41,421 nucleotides of DNA from Paludibacteraceae bacterium (GTDB lineage: Bacteria; Bacteroidota; Bacteroidia; Bacteroidales; Paludibacteraceae). Shown one piece after another: positions 35,001 to 41,421 of the stretch. The DNA lies in assembly GCA_024401515.1 (NCBI GenBank), contig JAKSKY010000008.1, positions 1 to 41,421 on the forward strand. Reading direction: 5' to 3'. The first letter of the stretch is position 1, and each line of letters begins with the position of its first letter. Both the position numbers and the translations under genes were made by a program. The notes beneath the pieces were generated by a model. That model saw only the letters and a program-made list of their open reading frames with translations. It was not told the DNA's origin and ran no database searches.

Positions 35001-37109
35001 CCTGCCGATACATTCAAACAAGATGCGCTTATCCGCGTCTTGTCTGGTGCGGAGGAGGCGGACGTCGTAAACTTCGCAAAAACGGGCACCCCTTCTTGTG
35101 GTAGTGATAAGATGTCCGACACATTGTCTTTGAGAATCAATCACCTTACACCAGTTAACTGGCCGGATTCAATTTGTGCTTCCACCAAGGAGATCACTTT
35201 GTCGGTAAGTACCGAGGAGTTGGGCTCATTGGCTGAGGGGTATACCATCGTATGGTACCAGAGACCTGCCTCAGTGGACACCTTCCAAAAATTGGATAAG
35301 GATGGTCAGACAACCATTCAGGTGACATTGGATTCGACAACCGCTTACAAGGCTGCGGTGCAAAAGGGTGATTTCATCTCCGCATATGTTCAACAAAATG
35401 TCTTTGTGGAGCAACTATTGGATTTCCACATCGCGGTTGACCACGATACGATCTGTTTGGGTGACACGCTCCATTTGGCCGCTGTAGTGACGGCTGGAGA
35501 GGCTGGCGCTTATGCTTGGTGGAATGGAAGCGAGAAAGATTCTGCGGTGACACTTGCGGCGGATCAATATTACGCGGTGAAGGTTACTCCTAAGTATAAT
35601 ATCTGTCCATCCAAGAGCGATTCAGTGAAAGTCACAATCGATACCCCTGTGGACTTCAATTTGAACATCGACCGCACCATCATGTGTGTGACCGATGCGG
35701 AGGGTGTTCAGATGAAGATCGATACATTGAGCGCCGCCTTGGGTAAGGTAGTTTGGAGCGACGCTTCCAACGGTGGTTCGCTTCATGCGGTTCCTACCGC
35801 CACAACGACCTATTCGGCAGCAGTCTCTTCTCTATTTGAAAAGTGTCCGACCATCACGAAGGATGTGACCGTGAAGGTGAATGAATCCTTGGGTGTCACT
35901 TTGAAATCAGACACTTTGACTCTTTGCCAAACAGGTAATGACACCATCCGATTGACTGCACAGGTCATCTCCGGCGAGGTGAAGGAGTTTGTATGGTGGA
36001 ATGGACAAAGGACCCGGGAAACCACAATGGCGCTCGTGCCACAAGCGAGTGTGACTCCTTGGGTAGTGGTGGTGGACAGCATCTGTCCTAACTATAAGGA
36101 TTCCGTGGTGATTACGGTAGATCAACCGATAGATTTCTCTTTGTCTATTGACCGCACCAATTTGTGTGTGACCGATAGTGATGGCATCCACATTAAGATC
36201 GATACCATCAGCGCGAAATTGGGCAAGGTGGTATGGAGTGACTCTACGAATGGTGCTACTTTCCATGCGGTACCTCAAAACTCTACGACTTATTCCGCGA
36301 CTGCCGCATCTCCTTTGAACTTATGTCCATCGATGACGAAGAGTGTTGCGGTGAAGGTGAACGAGACCTTGGCAGTCTCTTTGAATGCCGATGTGGTGGA
36401 TATCTGCCAATATGGTAACGACACCATCACTTTGACTGCTGAGACAATCTCCGGTGAGGCGAAGGATTATATTTGGTGGAACGGACAAAGAACCCAACAA
36501 AACATCATGAAATTTGTTCCTCAAGAGAATGTGACTCCTTGGGTGGCTATCGCCGATGGTATTTGTGCGGATTCCGACAAGGATTCCATCGATATCAGGG
36601 TGGCAAAACCATCCTCTGTGACCATCTCTTCTACCAATAAGGTGTTTGAATATCGCAGCGACATCAATTTGGTGGCTACCACCTCTTCATTTGTTTATGG
36701 TCCATATTCATGGTACTCTGTTGAAGCGGATGGTGGTGAGTATAAATTGAATACCACCGATGAGCCGAACACTTCCGATCTTCCTACGGGAGATATCTCT
36801 TACTATGTATTGGTGGAGAATGGTGAGTGTCCAGTTATCGTGAGTGATATGATTAAGATGCATTTGGTGGATAACATCGTGATCCCTACCATCTTCACCC
36901 CATATGTGGCGGATGGACAGAACGATGATTTCATGCCAGGTTATCCAGTGATCATTTATGACCGTTACGGAAACATCGTTTGTAACTCAGACAATGGTTG
37001 GGACGGTAACTACAGAGGTAAGTTGGCCGATCCGGGAGTTTACTATTATGTGTTGACCTTGAAGGATGAGAGAGTCGTGAAGGGTACAATTGAATTGTTT
37101 AGGAAATAA
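32028..37109 (+). CDS. Giant secreted repeat protein with T9SS type B sorting domain (adhesin-like)
   Basis: A 1693-residue protein. Signal peptide about 1-23. Residues 24 to about 840 hold repeated CarboxypepD_reg/Cna-B-like units, each with a turn such as TTDESGRVVDLSIPSGKYSY, LTDEKGYSGWYVAEGSYDV or YTDENGLVEFFAEAGDYNY. Then come a BIg2-like part (about 845-925) and PKD/Ig-like modules of two kinds with spaced Cys and VWWNGQRT strands, including a 160-residue tandem duplication. The end (about 1614-1693: IPTIFTPYVADGQNDDFMPG, IYDRYGNIV, GWDGNYRGKLADPGVYYYVL) is a gliding-motility C-terminal (CHU_C) domain, the type B T9SS signal. Proteins of this design include SprB-like adhesins, which need a SprF/PorP partner. 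One lies two genes downstream. Ligand unknown. Confidence 0.87.
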   Translation: MRIFLKCLLVLTLLCNITGAYSEGILIFEISDAQNKPVMDLSVEVKKDGVLYKTYTTDESGRVVDLSIPSGKYSYSFNYGDLGTDTFSVKDADYTWINLDYRKWIISFKDEDGKPIADKRAAIFKVETDLSEHLVAEKFSNASGMVEFLVPEGNYKYETFRGTNYVTVKDENINTALAMTGGETTHETYFCFVKDKTTKEPVAIYAKDVEVTHIAPDSVYLFGSADANSESVAYGYVKYSKTATCVSCTPGTYTCKVATKEYSTIIDTFEVDDNTPIKDNVVYLVLPKLPGDSTNRGDDPDKNKRPGSDTITIENPYHLDIFVISAIDSVTPIEDAEVKLYASRNYSISSRGLTDEKGYSGWYVAEGSYDVNVYNASERYFHVTSDTVLYMYVDPLKMPKVYFEFYYDGERFNPTSVNEIIVSSWYDYEFEKRVLGTHDEETNTYIYDKPLLLSEGSYMASFYIDEKDYSERAYYSFDVNPEDTVVIVKAEYDPIYNVKIILKDINGNVFESRQYIDMGARRLVTDSLGCYSGKMLKGNYTFSAFDEVQNVELVSDTTLYFQSKAEHAKHVNFQFLHDGKMVYPQIMNMDIKTLDNRSYSKAISHFHSEYKGNTNVWVFDEPTLCEANDYYVEYELKDYEYNGKFQTNFNVSASASEDTTIYIVVPVKRSVNITVMDANHGLVKGVFGNIYKYDSTGVLMDDLEYDNANHQLIRTNAGGVIIDHLVPGRYQLRIIDMKRDFIVKDYDLELEVINNVPMYDVKYYVQYQSTKAPVKGILLDVNKENVVYNNNYTDENGLVEFFAEAGDYNYQLHYGEGHSASYKMTKDTTIYIYVEDPVLIDSMHILGCACMSHNDTTPVSVFFSPANATLREFDWVVDNEIMAHVTSDGKLVTNDIETDGFVTVTAISKDGSGVKTSKKFYVGNGNCGAALMLNFADTKDKDMPLMTDSVALKATFSAADEFSHSFIYQFSTDSVHWTNLYGPTNQAEVSLPADTFKQDALIRVLSGAEEADVVNFAKTGTPSCGSDKMSDTLSLRINHLTPVNWPDSICASTKEITLSVSTEELGSLAEGYTIVWYQRPASVDTFQKLDKDGQTTIQVTLDSTTAYKAAVQKGDFISAYVQQNVFVEQLLDFHIAVDHDTICLGDTLHLAAVVTAGEAGAYAWWNGSEKDSAVTLAADQYYAVKVTPKYNICPSKSDSVKVTIDTPVDFNLNIDRTIMCVTDAEGVQMKIDTLSAALGKVVWSDASNGGSLHAVPTATTTYSAAVSSLFEKCPTITKDVTVKVNESLGVTLKSDTLTLCQTGNDTIRLTAQVISGEVKEFVWWNGQRTRETTMALVPQASVTPWVVVVDSICPNYKDSVVITVDQPIDFSLSIDRTNLCVTDSDGIHIKIDTISAKLGKVVWSDSTNGATFHAVPQNSTTYSATAASPLNLCPSMTKSVAVKVNETLAVSLNADVVDICQYGNDTITLTAETISGEAKDYIWWNGQRTQQNIMKFVPQENVTPWVAIADGICADSDKDSIDIRVAKPSSVTISSTNKVFEYRSDINLVATTSSFVYGPYSWYSVEADGGEYKLNTTDEPNTSDLPTGDISYYVLVENGECPVIVSDMIKMHLVDNIVIPTIFTPYVADGQNDDFMPGYPVIIYDRYGNIVCNSDNGWDGNYRGKLADPGVYYYVLTLKDERVVKGTIELFRK
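35650..36600 (+). repeat. Tandem duplication of 480 bp (160 codons) in the cargo gene
   Basis: The segment with GACCGCACC at 35670 recurs at 36150, exactly 480 bases later, and the reading frame is kept. Each unit holds one Cys-containing module (LCVTD / MCVTD) and one WWNGQRT module. A third, more diverged WWNG module precedes them at about 35430-35640. Confidence 0.85.
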
Positions 37110-37125
37110 TATGGAGGATGTAACA

Positions 37126-38772
37126 ATGAAAAAGTTATTTCTAACCTTATATACCATGGGCTTGATGTCAGGAACCATGGCGCTTCATGCGGAACAAGTC
37201 AGCAACTTCTTGAAGTTGAATAATACCGGTGTGGAGAATCTAGTCTCAAAATACAAGGATGGTAAGGTCCTCTTTGTGAGAAATGACAGTACTTTCGTGG
37301 CGGATGTCAATGAAGAGGGTCGTTTGTCCAACGTTTCATATACCGACGATTTGAAGCGCATCATGCATGATGGCCAAGTCGCTTATGGTTCAAAGAGCGG
37401 TCAGCTCTACTACTCTTGCGAGGGTAAGATCTTCACCGCGAAACAACGAAAAAATGGCAAGTGGGTCAATTACCAGAATATTGAGATCCCTGGTACGACT
37501 GTACAACGTGACAAATACGAAGGATCTGTATTGGCCTATGCCAACTGGCGTTATATGCCGAATGATTCCATTGTTGTCCAAAACCCTACGTTGAATGAGG
37601 ATGAGACGGAGCTTTATTTCGCCTCTAATATGTATGGATCCGACGGTATGGATATTTGGAAATGTACCAAGGTGGCGGATGGTGTTTGGAGTGCACCTGA
37701 AAAATTGGGCGGCAATGTGAATAGCAAGGCGGATGAAGATTTCCCTTATGTGCGTCCTGATGGCAAGATCACCTTCGCTTCAAATAGAAGCATGGGCAAC
37801 TCCCGACCTGAGGCTGGGAAATATGATGTCTATATCGCTCATCTTTCCAATAACAAAAAGCCACAACTCTATGCGGATGTTGCCCAAAAGGAAATGGAGG
37901 CTTTGCAGGCGAAATGGGAGGCAGAAGCGAAGGCACAAGCGATTGCCGATTCTTTGGCCTGGGTTTCGGTTTCAAATGGGGGGCGTAAGGTCTTTGTCGA
38001 TCACGCTACGGGACATATTATTATTAGGGATATCGTAAGTGACGATTTCCGTCGTGCCGTTGGTGATACCATCGATAAGTTCGGTGAGGTCTACATCGAC
38101 CGTAGCACGGGTGATACCCTAAAAGGAGGAGACTCCGCTTCCCGCCAGCTAGCGATTAACCAACCAGCGTCTGATCAACAAACGAATGGCACAATATCTG
38201 GGTCTGTTTACGATGGAACTCTTGCGGAGAATGGAGGTTCGGTTGTTACGTCTCCTGTAGTGTCTGATCCGAACACATCTGATGCTTCGAATGAGGAAAA
38301 ACTTGCGGAATTGCAAAAGCAAAAGGAGGAGCGACTAGCCAAGGAGAAGGCGATGGCGCGAGAGAAACAGATCGATAAAGTTTTGGCTGCCAACCCGGAT
38401 TCTGTGGTTAAGGTCTCAACGAATGTCCTTGCCACCAAGGAGATGCGTATCTTCTATTTCGAGTTTAACAAAGGTATTCCAAACGGAAGTTACAAAGAGG
38501 ATTTGGAGGTGGTTCTGGACTTCATCAACGCCTATCCAGACAGTAAGTTCCTGATAGTCGGTCATACCGATGAACGTGGTTCTGACGAGTATAACATGGC
38601 TCTCTCGGAGAAGCGTGCGGAGTGGGTATTCTTCAACTTGTTGGTGAAGGGTGTCAAGTTGGACCGTATGCAGACCAAAGGAGAGGGAGAGAGACATCCA
38701 TTGGTGAAGAATGCTCAGACTGAGGAGGATCACCAAAAGAACCGTCGTGTTGAAATCCATAAATTGAATTAA
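37126..38772 (+). CDS. PD40-repeat OmpA-family protein
   Basis: A 548-residue exported protein from the ATG at 37126, which gives a signal peptide ending ALHAEQ; the frame is open from within the preceding gene. Residues about 25-260 carry PD40 propeller-like strands (ETELYFASNMYGSDGMDIW, RPDGKITFASNRSMG). A charged, partly coiled region (about 265-425) is rich in Lys, Glu and Ala. The C-terminus is an OmpA peptidoglycan-binding domain (FLIVGHTDERGSDEYN, ALSEKRAEWVFFNLL, NRRVEIHKLN). No lipobox is seen. It starts 16 bases after the cargo gene and precedes the porP/sprF-type gene, so it likely fixes that outer-membrane assembly to the cell wall. Confidence 0.88.
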   Translation: MKKLFLTLYTMGLMSGTMALHAEQVSNFLKLNNTGVENLVSKYKDGKVLFVRNDSTFVADVNEEGRLSNVSYTDDLKRIMHDGQVAYGSKSGQLYYSCEGKIFTAKQRKNGKWVNYQNIEIPGTTVQRDKYEGSVLAYANWRYMPNDSIVVQNPTLNEDETELYFASNMYGSDGMDIWKCTKVADGVWSAPEKLGGNVNSKADEDFPYVRPDGKITFASNRSMGNSRPEAGKYDVYIAHLSNNKKPQLYADVAQKEMEALQAKWEAEAKAQAIADSLAWVSVSNGGRKVFVDHATGHIIIRDIVSDDFRRAVGDTIDKFGEVYIDRSTGDTLKGGDSASRQLAINQPASDQQTNGTISGSVYDGTLAENGGSVVTSPVVSDPNTSDASNEEKLAELQKQKEERLAKEKAMAREKQIDKVLAANPDSVVKVSTNVLATKEMRIFYFEFNKGIPNGSYKEDLEVVLDFINAYPDSKFLIVGHTDERGSDEYNMALSEKRAEWVFFNLLVKGVKLDRMQTKGEGERHPLVKNAQTEEDHQKNRRVEIHKLN

Positions 38773-38808
38773 ATCGGGGCATGAACGTTCCATATTTGAT
38801 ATAGAAAA

Positions 38809-39714
38809 ATGAAGAATAATAGGATTGTAAAAGTTGTAGTCGCACTTTGCGCATTGTTTAGTGTCGGCTCATTGCAAGCTCAGCAAGACTTGATGCTTTC
38901 GCAGCAATTCTTTTCACGTATTAATGTGAATCCGGCAGGTACTGGTAACAATGAGAAGTTTGACCTCTTTGTTTTGGGGCGCTTCCAGTGGGTCGGTGTA
39001 GACAAGGGTCCGAAAATCGGTTTGATGAACTTCACAGGTTATAGCGAGAAGTTCAAATCCAGCCTTGGTCTCTCCGTTTTCCATGACCATTTGGGTATCG
39101 GACATAACACCACCAACGCCCAAGTGGCCTATTCTTACCATTTGGATATTACGGAGAAGTATATCCTCTCTTTGGGTCTCTCCGCTGGTGCCAATTTCGG
39201 CTATTTTAATCCACAGGACCATATCATGCGTGACGAGAGCGAGTATACCGATCAAGAGACTTACGTGCAGGAGAAGACCACAGAGGTGACTCCTGATATG
39301 AACTTCGGTTTGGAGTTCACTTCTAAACATTGGATGATCGGTGCGTCATGTACCCACTTGTTGAATGATAGTTCCACCACCTTCAAGGCGGGACGTCACT
39401 TCTATGTTTATGGTAGAGGATTCATCCCTGTCTCTGAACATTTCGACATTGCTCCAGCCATCGCTTATATGCATAAGAGCCAGACCAACATTTTGGAAAT
39501 TAATGCGATGGCCTTCTACAACCGCTTCATTTGGGGAGGCGTGACATGGAAGCCGGATTTGTCAAATCCTGCCGATATGTCCATGATGGCCTTCACCTTT
39601 GGTATTGAGTTTTTGGAGAAATTCCGTGTGGGTTACACCTTCGATTTGAATTTGGGTAGATACAATAATCTGCCTTCTAATACCCATGAGATATTGCTTT
39701 CTGTGCAATTCTAG
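38809..39714 (+). CDS. PorP/SprF-family outer-membrane protein
   Basis: A 301-residue barrel protein: signal peptide ending SLQAQ, then QDLMLSQQFFSRINVNPAGTGN, the standard opening of PorP/SprF mature proteins, and FQWVGVDKGPKIGLMNF, GLSVFHDHLGIG, YKSQTNILEINA-like strands and the LGRYNNLPSNTHEILLSV end with a final Phe. In Flavobacterium SprF is needed to put SprB on the surface, and PorP/SprF paralogs are typically encoded next to large type B cargo, as here. It is last in the three-gene operon, followed by a strong terminator. Confidence 0.92.
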   Translation: MKNNRIVKVVVALCALFSVGSLQAQQDLMLSQQFFSRINVNPAGTGNNEKFDLFVLGRFQWVGVDKGPKIGLMNFTGYSEKFKSSLGLSVFHDHLGIGHNTTNAQVAYSYHLDITEKYILSLGLSAGANFGYFNPQDHIMRDESEYTDQETYVQEKTTEVTPDMNFGLEFTSKHWMIGASCTHLLNDSSTTFKAGRHFYVYGRGFIPVSEHFDIAPAIAYMHKSQTNILEINAMAFYNRFIWGGVTWKPDLSNPADMSMMAFTFGIEFLEKFRVGYTFDLNLGRYNNLPSNTHEILLSVQF

Positions 39715-39738
39715 TGGCCTAGGATATTATCAAAAAAG

Positions 39739-39777
39739 AGGGAGGATGAATCGTCTGGTTCATCCTCCCTTGCTTTT
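39739..39777. terminator. Bidirectional terminator after the PorP/SprF gene
   Basis: AGGGAGGATGAA/TTCATCCTCCCT, a 12-bp perfect stem with loop TCGTCTGG, followed by TGCTTTTT on the plus strand and by CTTTTTTG on the minus strand. It can end both the cargo operon and the convergent lipoprotein gene. Confidence 0.9.
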
Positions 39778-39817
39778 TGCCCTATTGGGCGATATTTGAA
39801 GAAACGTTTAATTTTTT

Positions 39818-40381
39818 TTATTTTCTGTGGTGAGGTCCACCGTGGTGTTTGCCATCACCTGGTTTGCCAGGCATATTGCATTTAGGACCCATCTTTCCGC
39901 AGTGAGACTTCATCATGATCAACTCTTTTTGCTCCTCAACGGTTAGGTTGTCGAAGTTGACCCATTTTTGCTCCATTTCAGTCTTCTTTGCGGCCATCTC
40001 CGCCTCACGTTGGTCGATCTCTGCCTTTATTGCCTTTAGAACCTCCTTTTGCTCCTCTACAGAGAGGCTGTCAAGTTTCATGAATTTCTCGCAAAGCGCC
40101 TTCTTTTCTGGGGTAATCTCTCCTCCTAGCGGACAACCGGGGCCAGCGTTCATCGTTGGACATCCTTTCATCTCTTCCCCTTGACATTCTGGTTTCATAT
40201 CTCTTGGTCCGTGATGGGACCCACCATGGCCATGGTGCATAGGACGCATTTCCGCTTCGATAGGAGCTCCCTCTTCGTTTGCGCAACACTTGTTGTTCTT
40301 CCCGCATTGGCAACATGAGGTTGCTAACAAAGCGGCCATTAAGCCTGTTGTGGCCAATAAAAACAATTTTCTCATGATCAT
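39818..40381 (-). CDS. Cys/His/Met-rich lipoprotein
   Basis: A 187-residue lipoprotein: MIMRKLFLLATTGLMAALLATSC with the lipobox ending at Cys 23 or 24; translation could also begin at the third codon. The mature N-terminus is packed with possible metal ligands (CCQCGKNNKCC, MRPMHHGHGGSHHG, GPGCPLGG) and the tail adds KSHCGKMGPKC and GKHHGGPHH. Between them lies a helical segment (about 95-160) with two similar motifs, DSLSVEEQKEVLKA and DNLTVEEQKELIMM, reminiscent of the LTxxQ motifs of Spy/CpxP proteins. A periplasmic metal-binding or stress role is inferred. It diverges from a His-rich small heat shock protein. Confidence 0.7.
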   Translation of the reverse strand: MIMRKLFLLATTGLMAALLATSCCQCGKNNKCCANEEGAPIEAEMRPMHHGHGGSHHGPRDMKPECQGEEMKGCPTMNAGPGCPLGGEITPEKKALCEKFMKLDSLSVEEQKEVLKAIKAEIDQREAEMAAKKTEMEQKWVNFDNLTVEEQKELIMMKSHCGKMGPKCNMPGKPGDGKHHGGPHHRK

Positions 40382-40421
40382 ATAATTTTAAAAGTTATCA
40401 ATTGTTACCTTTTCACATAGA

Positions 40422-40429
40422 CAAATTTA
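40422..40429 (-). promoter_or_regulatory. -7 element for the Cys/His-rich lipoprotein gene
   Basis: TAAATTTG on the minus strand, about 40 bases before the start at 40381. Confidence 0.55.
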
Positions 40430-40727
40430 TAAAAGCATATTGAATCCACATAATTCTATCGACGAATAGGCGTATTGTATCAGTAAATGTAGGGGATTTT
40501 ATCGGTGAAAGGTTGTTTATTGATTTCTTGAATCATTATCATTGAATAAATATGCCATTATTTCATGGATTCATGAATAATCTGCCATTGCTTGTGAATT
40601 TATATGCCATGTTGTCGTATTAATATACGATATATTTAATTTGCATGCGTTTTGATTTATTACCTTATGAAAGCCGAAAGGCGATGTGTGTATTATTTTT
40701 TATTTTCACTTAATTGGAGGAATTAAC
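40430..40727. promoter_or_regulatory. A/T-rich intergenic region before the small heat shock gene
   Basis: No gene is seen. The stretch is unusually A/T-rich, holds three short TGCCAT-containing repeats (near 40553, 40584 and 40605) and the palindrome ATTCATGAAT at 40569-40578. No perfect TAnnTTTG lies in good position for the plus-strand gene (the nearest, TAATTTG, is one base short). A GGAGG at 40716-40720, seven bases before the ATG, is a strong Shine-Dalgarno sequence, rare in this window. Confidence 0.5.
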
Positions 40728-41291
40728 ATGAAAAATGATTGGATGTTTGGTAATCCTATGTTCGGAAAGATGTTTGAGGTGAAATGGGGTGCTCCTATGC
40801 CGCCGCATTTTGGTAGGCCTATGTGTCATCCGCATCACCATCATGAGCACCCGTGTCATCCTGAGCACATGTGCCATCCGATGCCTGCGCATCACCCGCA
40901 TCATCCATTCCCTTGGGGTGGACATAACCCTTTTGAATGTGGATGTGCGAAGAGGCACGAGAAAGGACATTTGAGGGTGAATGTTATTGAGAATGAGGCT
41001 GAGTATGTGATTGAATTGTGTGTGCCTGGTAGAGCGAAGGAGGATTTGAATCTCTATGTTGAGGCTGAACTGCTTCATGTGGAGACGGTTGAGAAGGATC
41101 CTTGTGCCTCTGATGTTCAGACGAACTACTTAAAGCGTGGGTTTGTTTTGAAACCGGTTAAGGAAGTTTTCGAATTGCCTGAGGATGCCGATATGGAAAA
41201 GGTATCCGCTAAGGTGGAGAATGGAATCCTAACGGTTGTTGTCGCCAAGAGGGATAAATCAGGTGAGATTAAAAAGATCGAGATAGCATAG
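40728..41291 (+). CDS. Small heat shock protein (Hsp20) with His/Cys-rich N-terminus
   Basis: A 187-residue protein starting at the ATG at 40728, set by a GGAGG seven bases upstream; the frame is open for 14 more codons. Residues about 25-85 contain some 17 His and five Cys among Pro and Met (CHPHHHHEHPCHPEHMCHP, HHPHHPFPW, FECGCAKRH). The C-terminal part (about 90-187) is an alpha-crystallin domain: VIENEAEYVIELCVPGRAKE, NYLKRGFVLKPVKEVFELPE and the closing ENGILTVVVAK. The N-terminal arm of normal sHsps is hydrophobic and variable; here it looks like a metal-binding tail. Holdase activity is expected from the domain; metal binding is inferred from composition. Confidence 0.88.
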   Translation: MKNDWMFGNPMFGKMFEVKWGAPMPPHFGRPMCHPHHHHEHPCHPEHMCHPMPAHHPHHPFPWGGHNPFECGCAKRHEKGHLRVNVIENEAEYVIELCVPGRAKEDLNLYVEAELLHVETVEKDPCASDVQTNYLKRGFVLKPVKEVFELPEDADMEKVSAKVENGILTVVVAKRDKSGEIKKIEIA

Positions 41292-41314
41292 TCACGTTGC
41301 TTAAGGTCATAAAA

Positions 41315-41346
41315 AAAGGCTGTCGAATGCGACAGCCTTTCTTTTT
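41315..41346. terminator. Terminator between the small heat shock gene and the gene at the right edge
   Basis: AAAGGCTGTCG/CGACAGCCTTT, an 11-bp perfect stem with loop AATG, flanked by an A run on the left and CTTTTT on the right, so it can serve both convergent genes. Confidence 0.9.
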
Positions 41347-41362
41347 ATAAGGTGATAATGGA

Positions 41363-41421
41363 TTATTCAGCCTTACCCTTAGAACCAAGAACGTTAACGA
41401 TCTTGTGAGTGTACATCTTAA
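41363..41421 (-). CDS. C-terminal end of a class II fructose-bisphosphate aldolase (partial)
   Basis: The minus strand enters at the window edge and reads KMYTHKIVNVLGSKGKAE before a TAA at 41363-41365. This closing sequence resembles the end of the class II fructose-1,6-bisphosphate aldolases of Bacteroidota, from memory of that family; with only 18 residues the call is tentative. The rest of the gene lies beyond 41421. The hairpin at 41315-41346 follows the stop. Confidence 0.5.
   Translation of the reverse strand, partial: KMYTHKIVNVLGSKGKAE

Overview
The window looks like chromosomal DNA from an anaerobic member of the Bacteroidales (Bacteroidota). The reasons are the TAnnTTTG promoter elements in front of many genes, the near absence of Shine-Dalgarno sequences, a set of type IX secretion system (T9SS) and Gld genes, type A and type B T9SS sorting domains, a fused aspartokinase/homoserine dehydrogenase, and an ACT-ACT-HAD phosphoserine phosphatase. 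A secreted GH10 xylanase fused to a CE15-like esterase suggests a plant-fibre degrader (gut, rumen or digester); the exact taxon is not determined here.

Layout. 1-1400: a non-coding, palindrome-rich patch around an IS200/RAYT-type Y1 transposase. 1402-4740: an outer-membrane barrel protein and divergent thrA. 4850-8295: a three-gene operon (GT39-like membrane glycosyltransferase, GT2 polyprenyl-phosphate glycosyltransferase, NodB-like deacetylase), formally similar to ArnT/ArnC/ArnD. 8381-14321: housekeeping genes gyrB, a SIS-only sugar-phosphate isomerase, tRNA-Glu, rpsT, xseA, xseB and serB. 14407-22398: a minus-strand T9SS/gliding region with a PorE-like lipoprotein, a tiny basic ORF coupled to it, then gldE-gldD-gldG followed by a secreted YD-repeat-like protein and a secreted protein made of only the periplasmic domains of GldM. 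22457-27000: thiL, a DUF4139 (MuiA-like) protein and an MTA/SAH-deaminase-type amidohydrolase. 27320-30730: the xylanase/esterase with a long leader. 30807-31825: azlCD. 31900-39780: an operon of a 1693-residue T9SS type B cargo protein, a PD40-OmpA protein and a PorP/SprF protein. 39818-41345: a Cys/His/Met-rich lipoprotein divergent from a His-rich small heat shock protein. 41363-41421: the last codons of what is probably class II fructose-bisphosphate aldolase.

How the parts fit. T9SS is the theme of the right half: PorE-like and Gld proteins are envelope parts of the machine, the PorP/SprF protein and its adhesin-like partner are a cargo/anchor pair, and the xylanase is a cargo. The most unusual items are the secreted GldM D2-D4 protein at the end of the gldEDG operon, the 50-residue basic protein overlooked behind the porE-like gene, the GH10 domain that appears inserted within a carbohydrate-binding module, the Arn/Nax-like cassette, the family of hairpins with compensating stems around the transposase, and the pair of divergent metal-ligand-rich stress-type proteins. 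All function calls come from reading the sequence; no database search was run.
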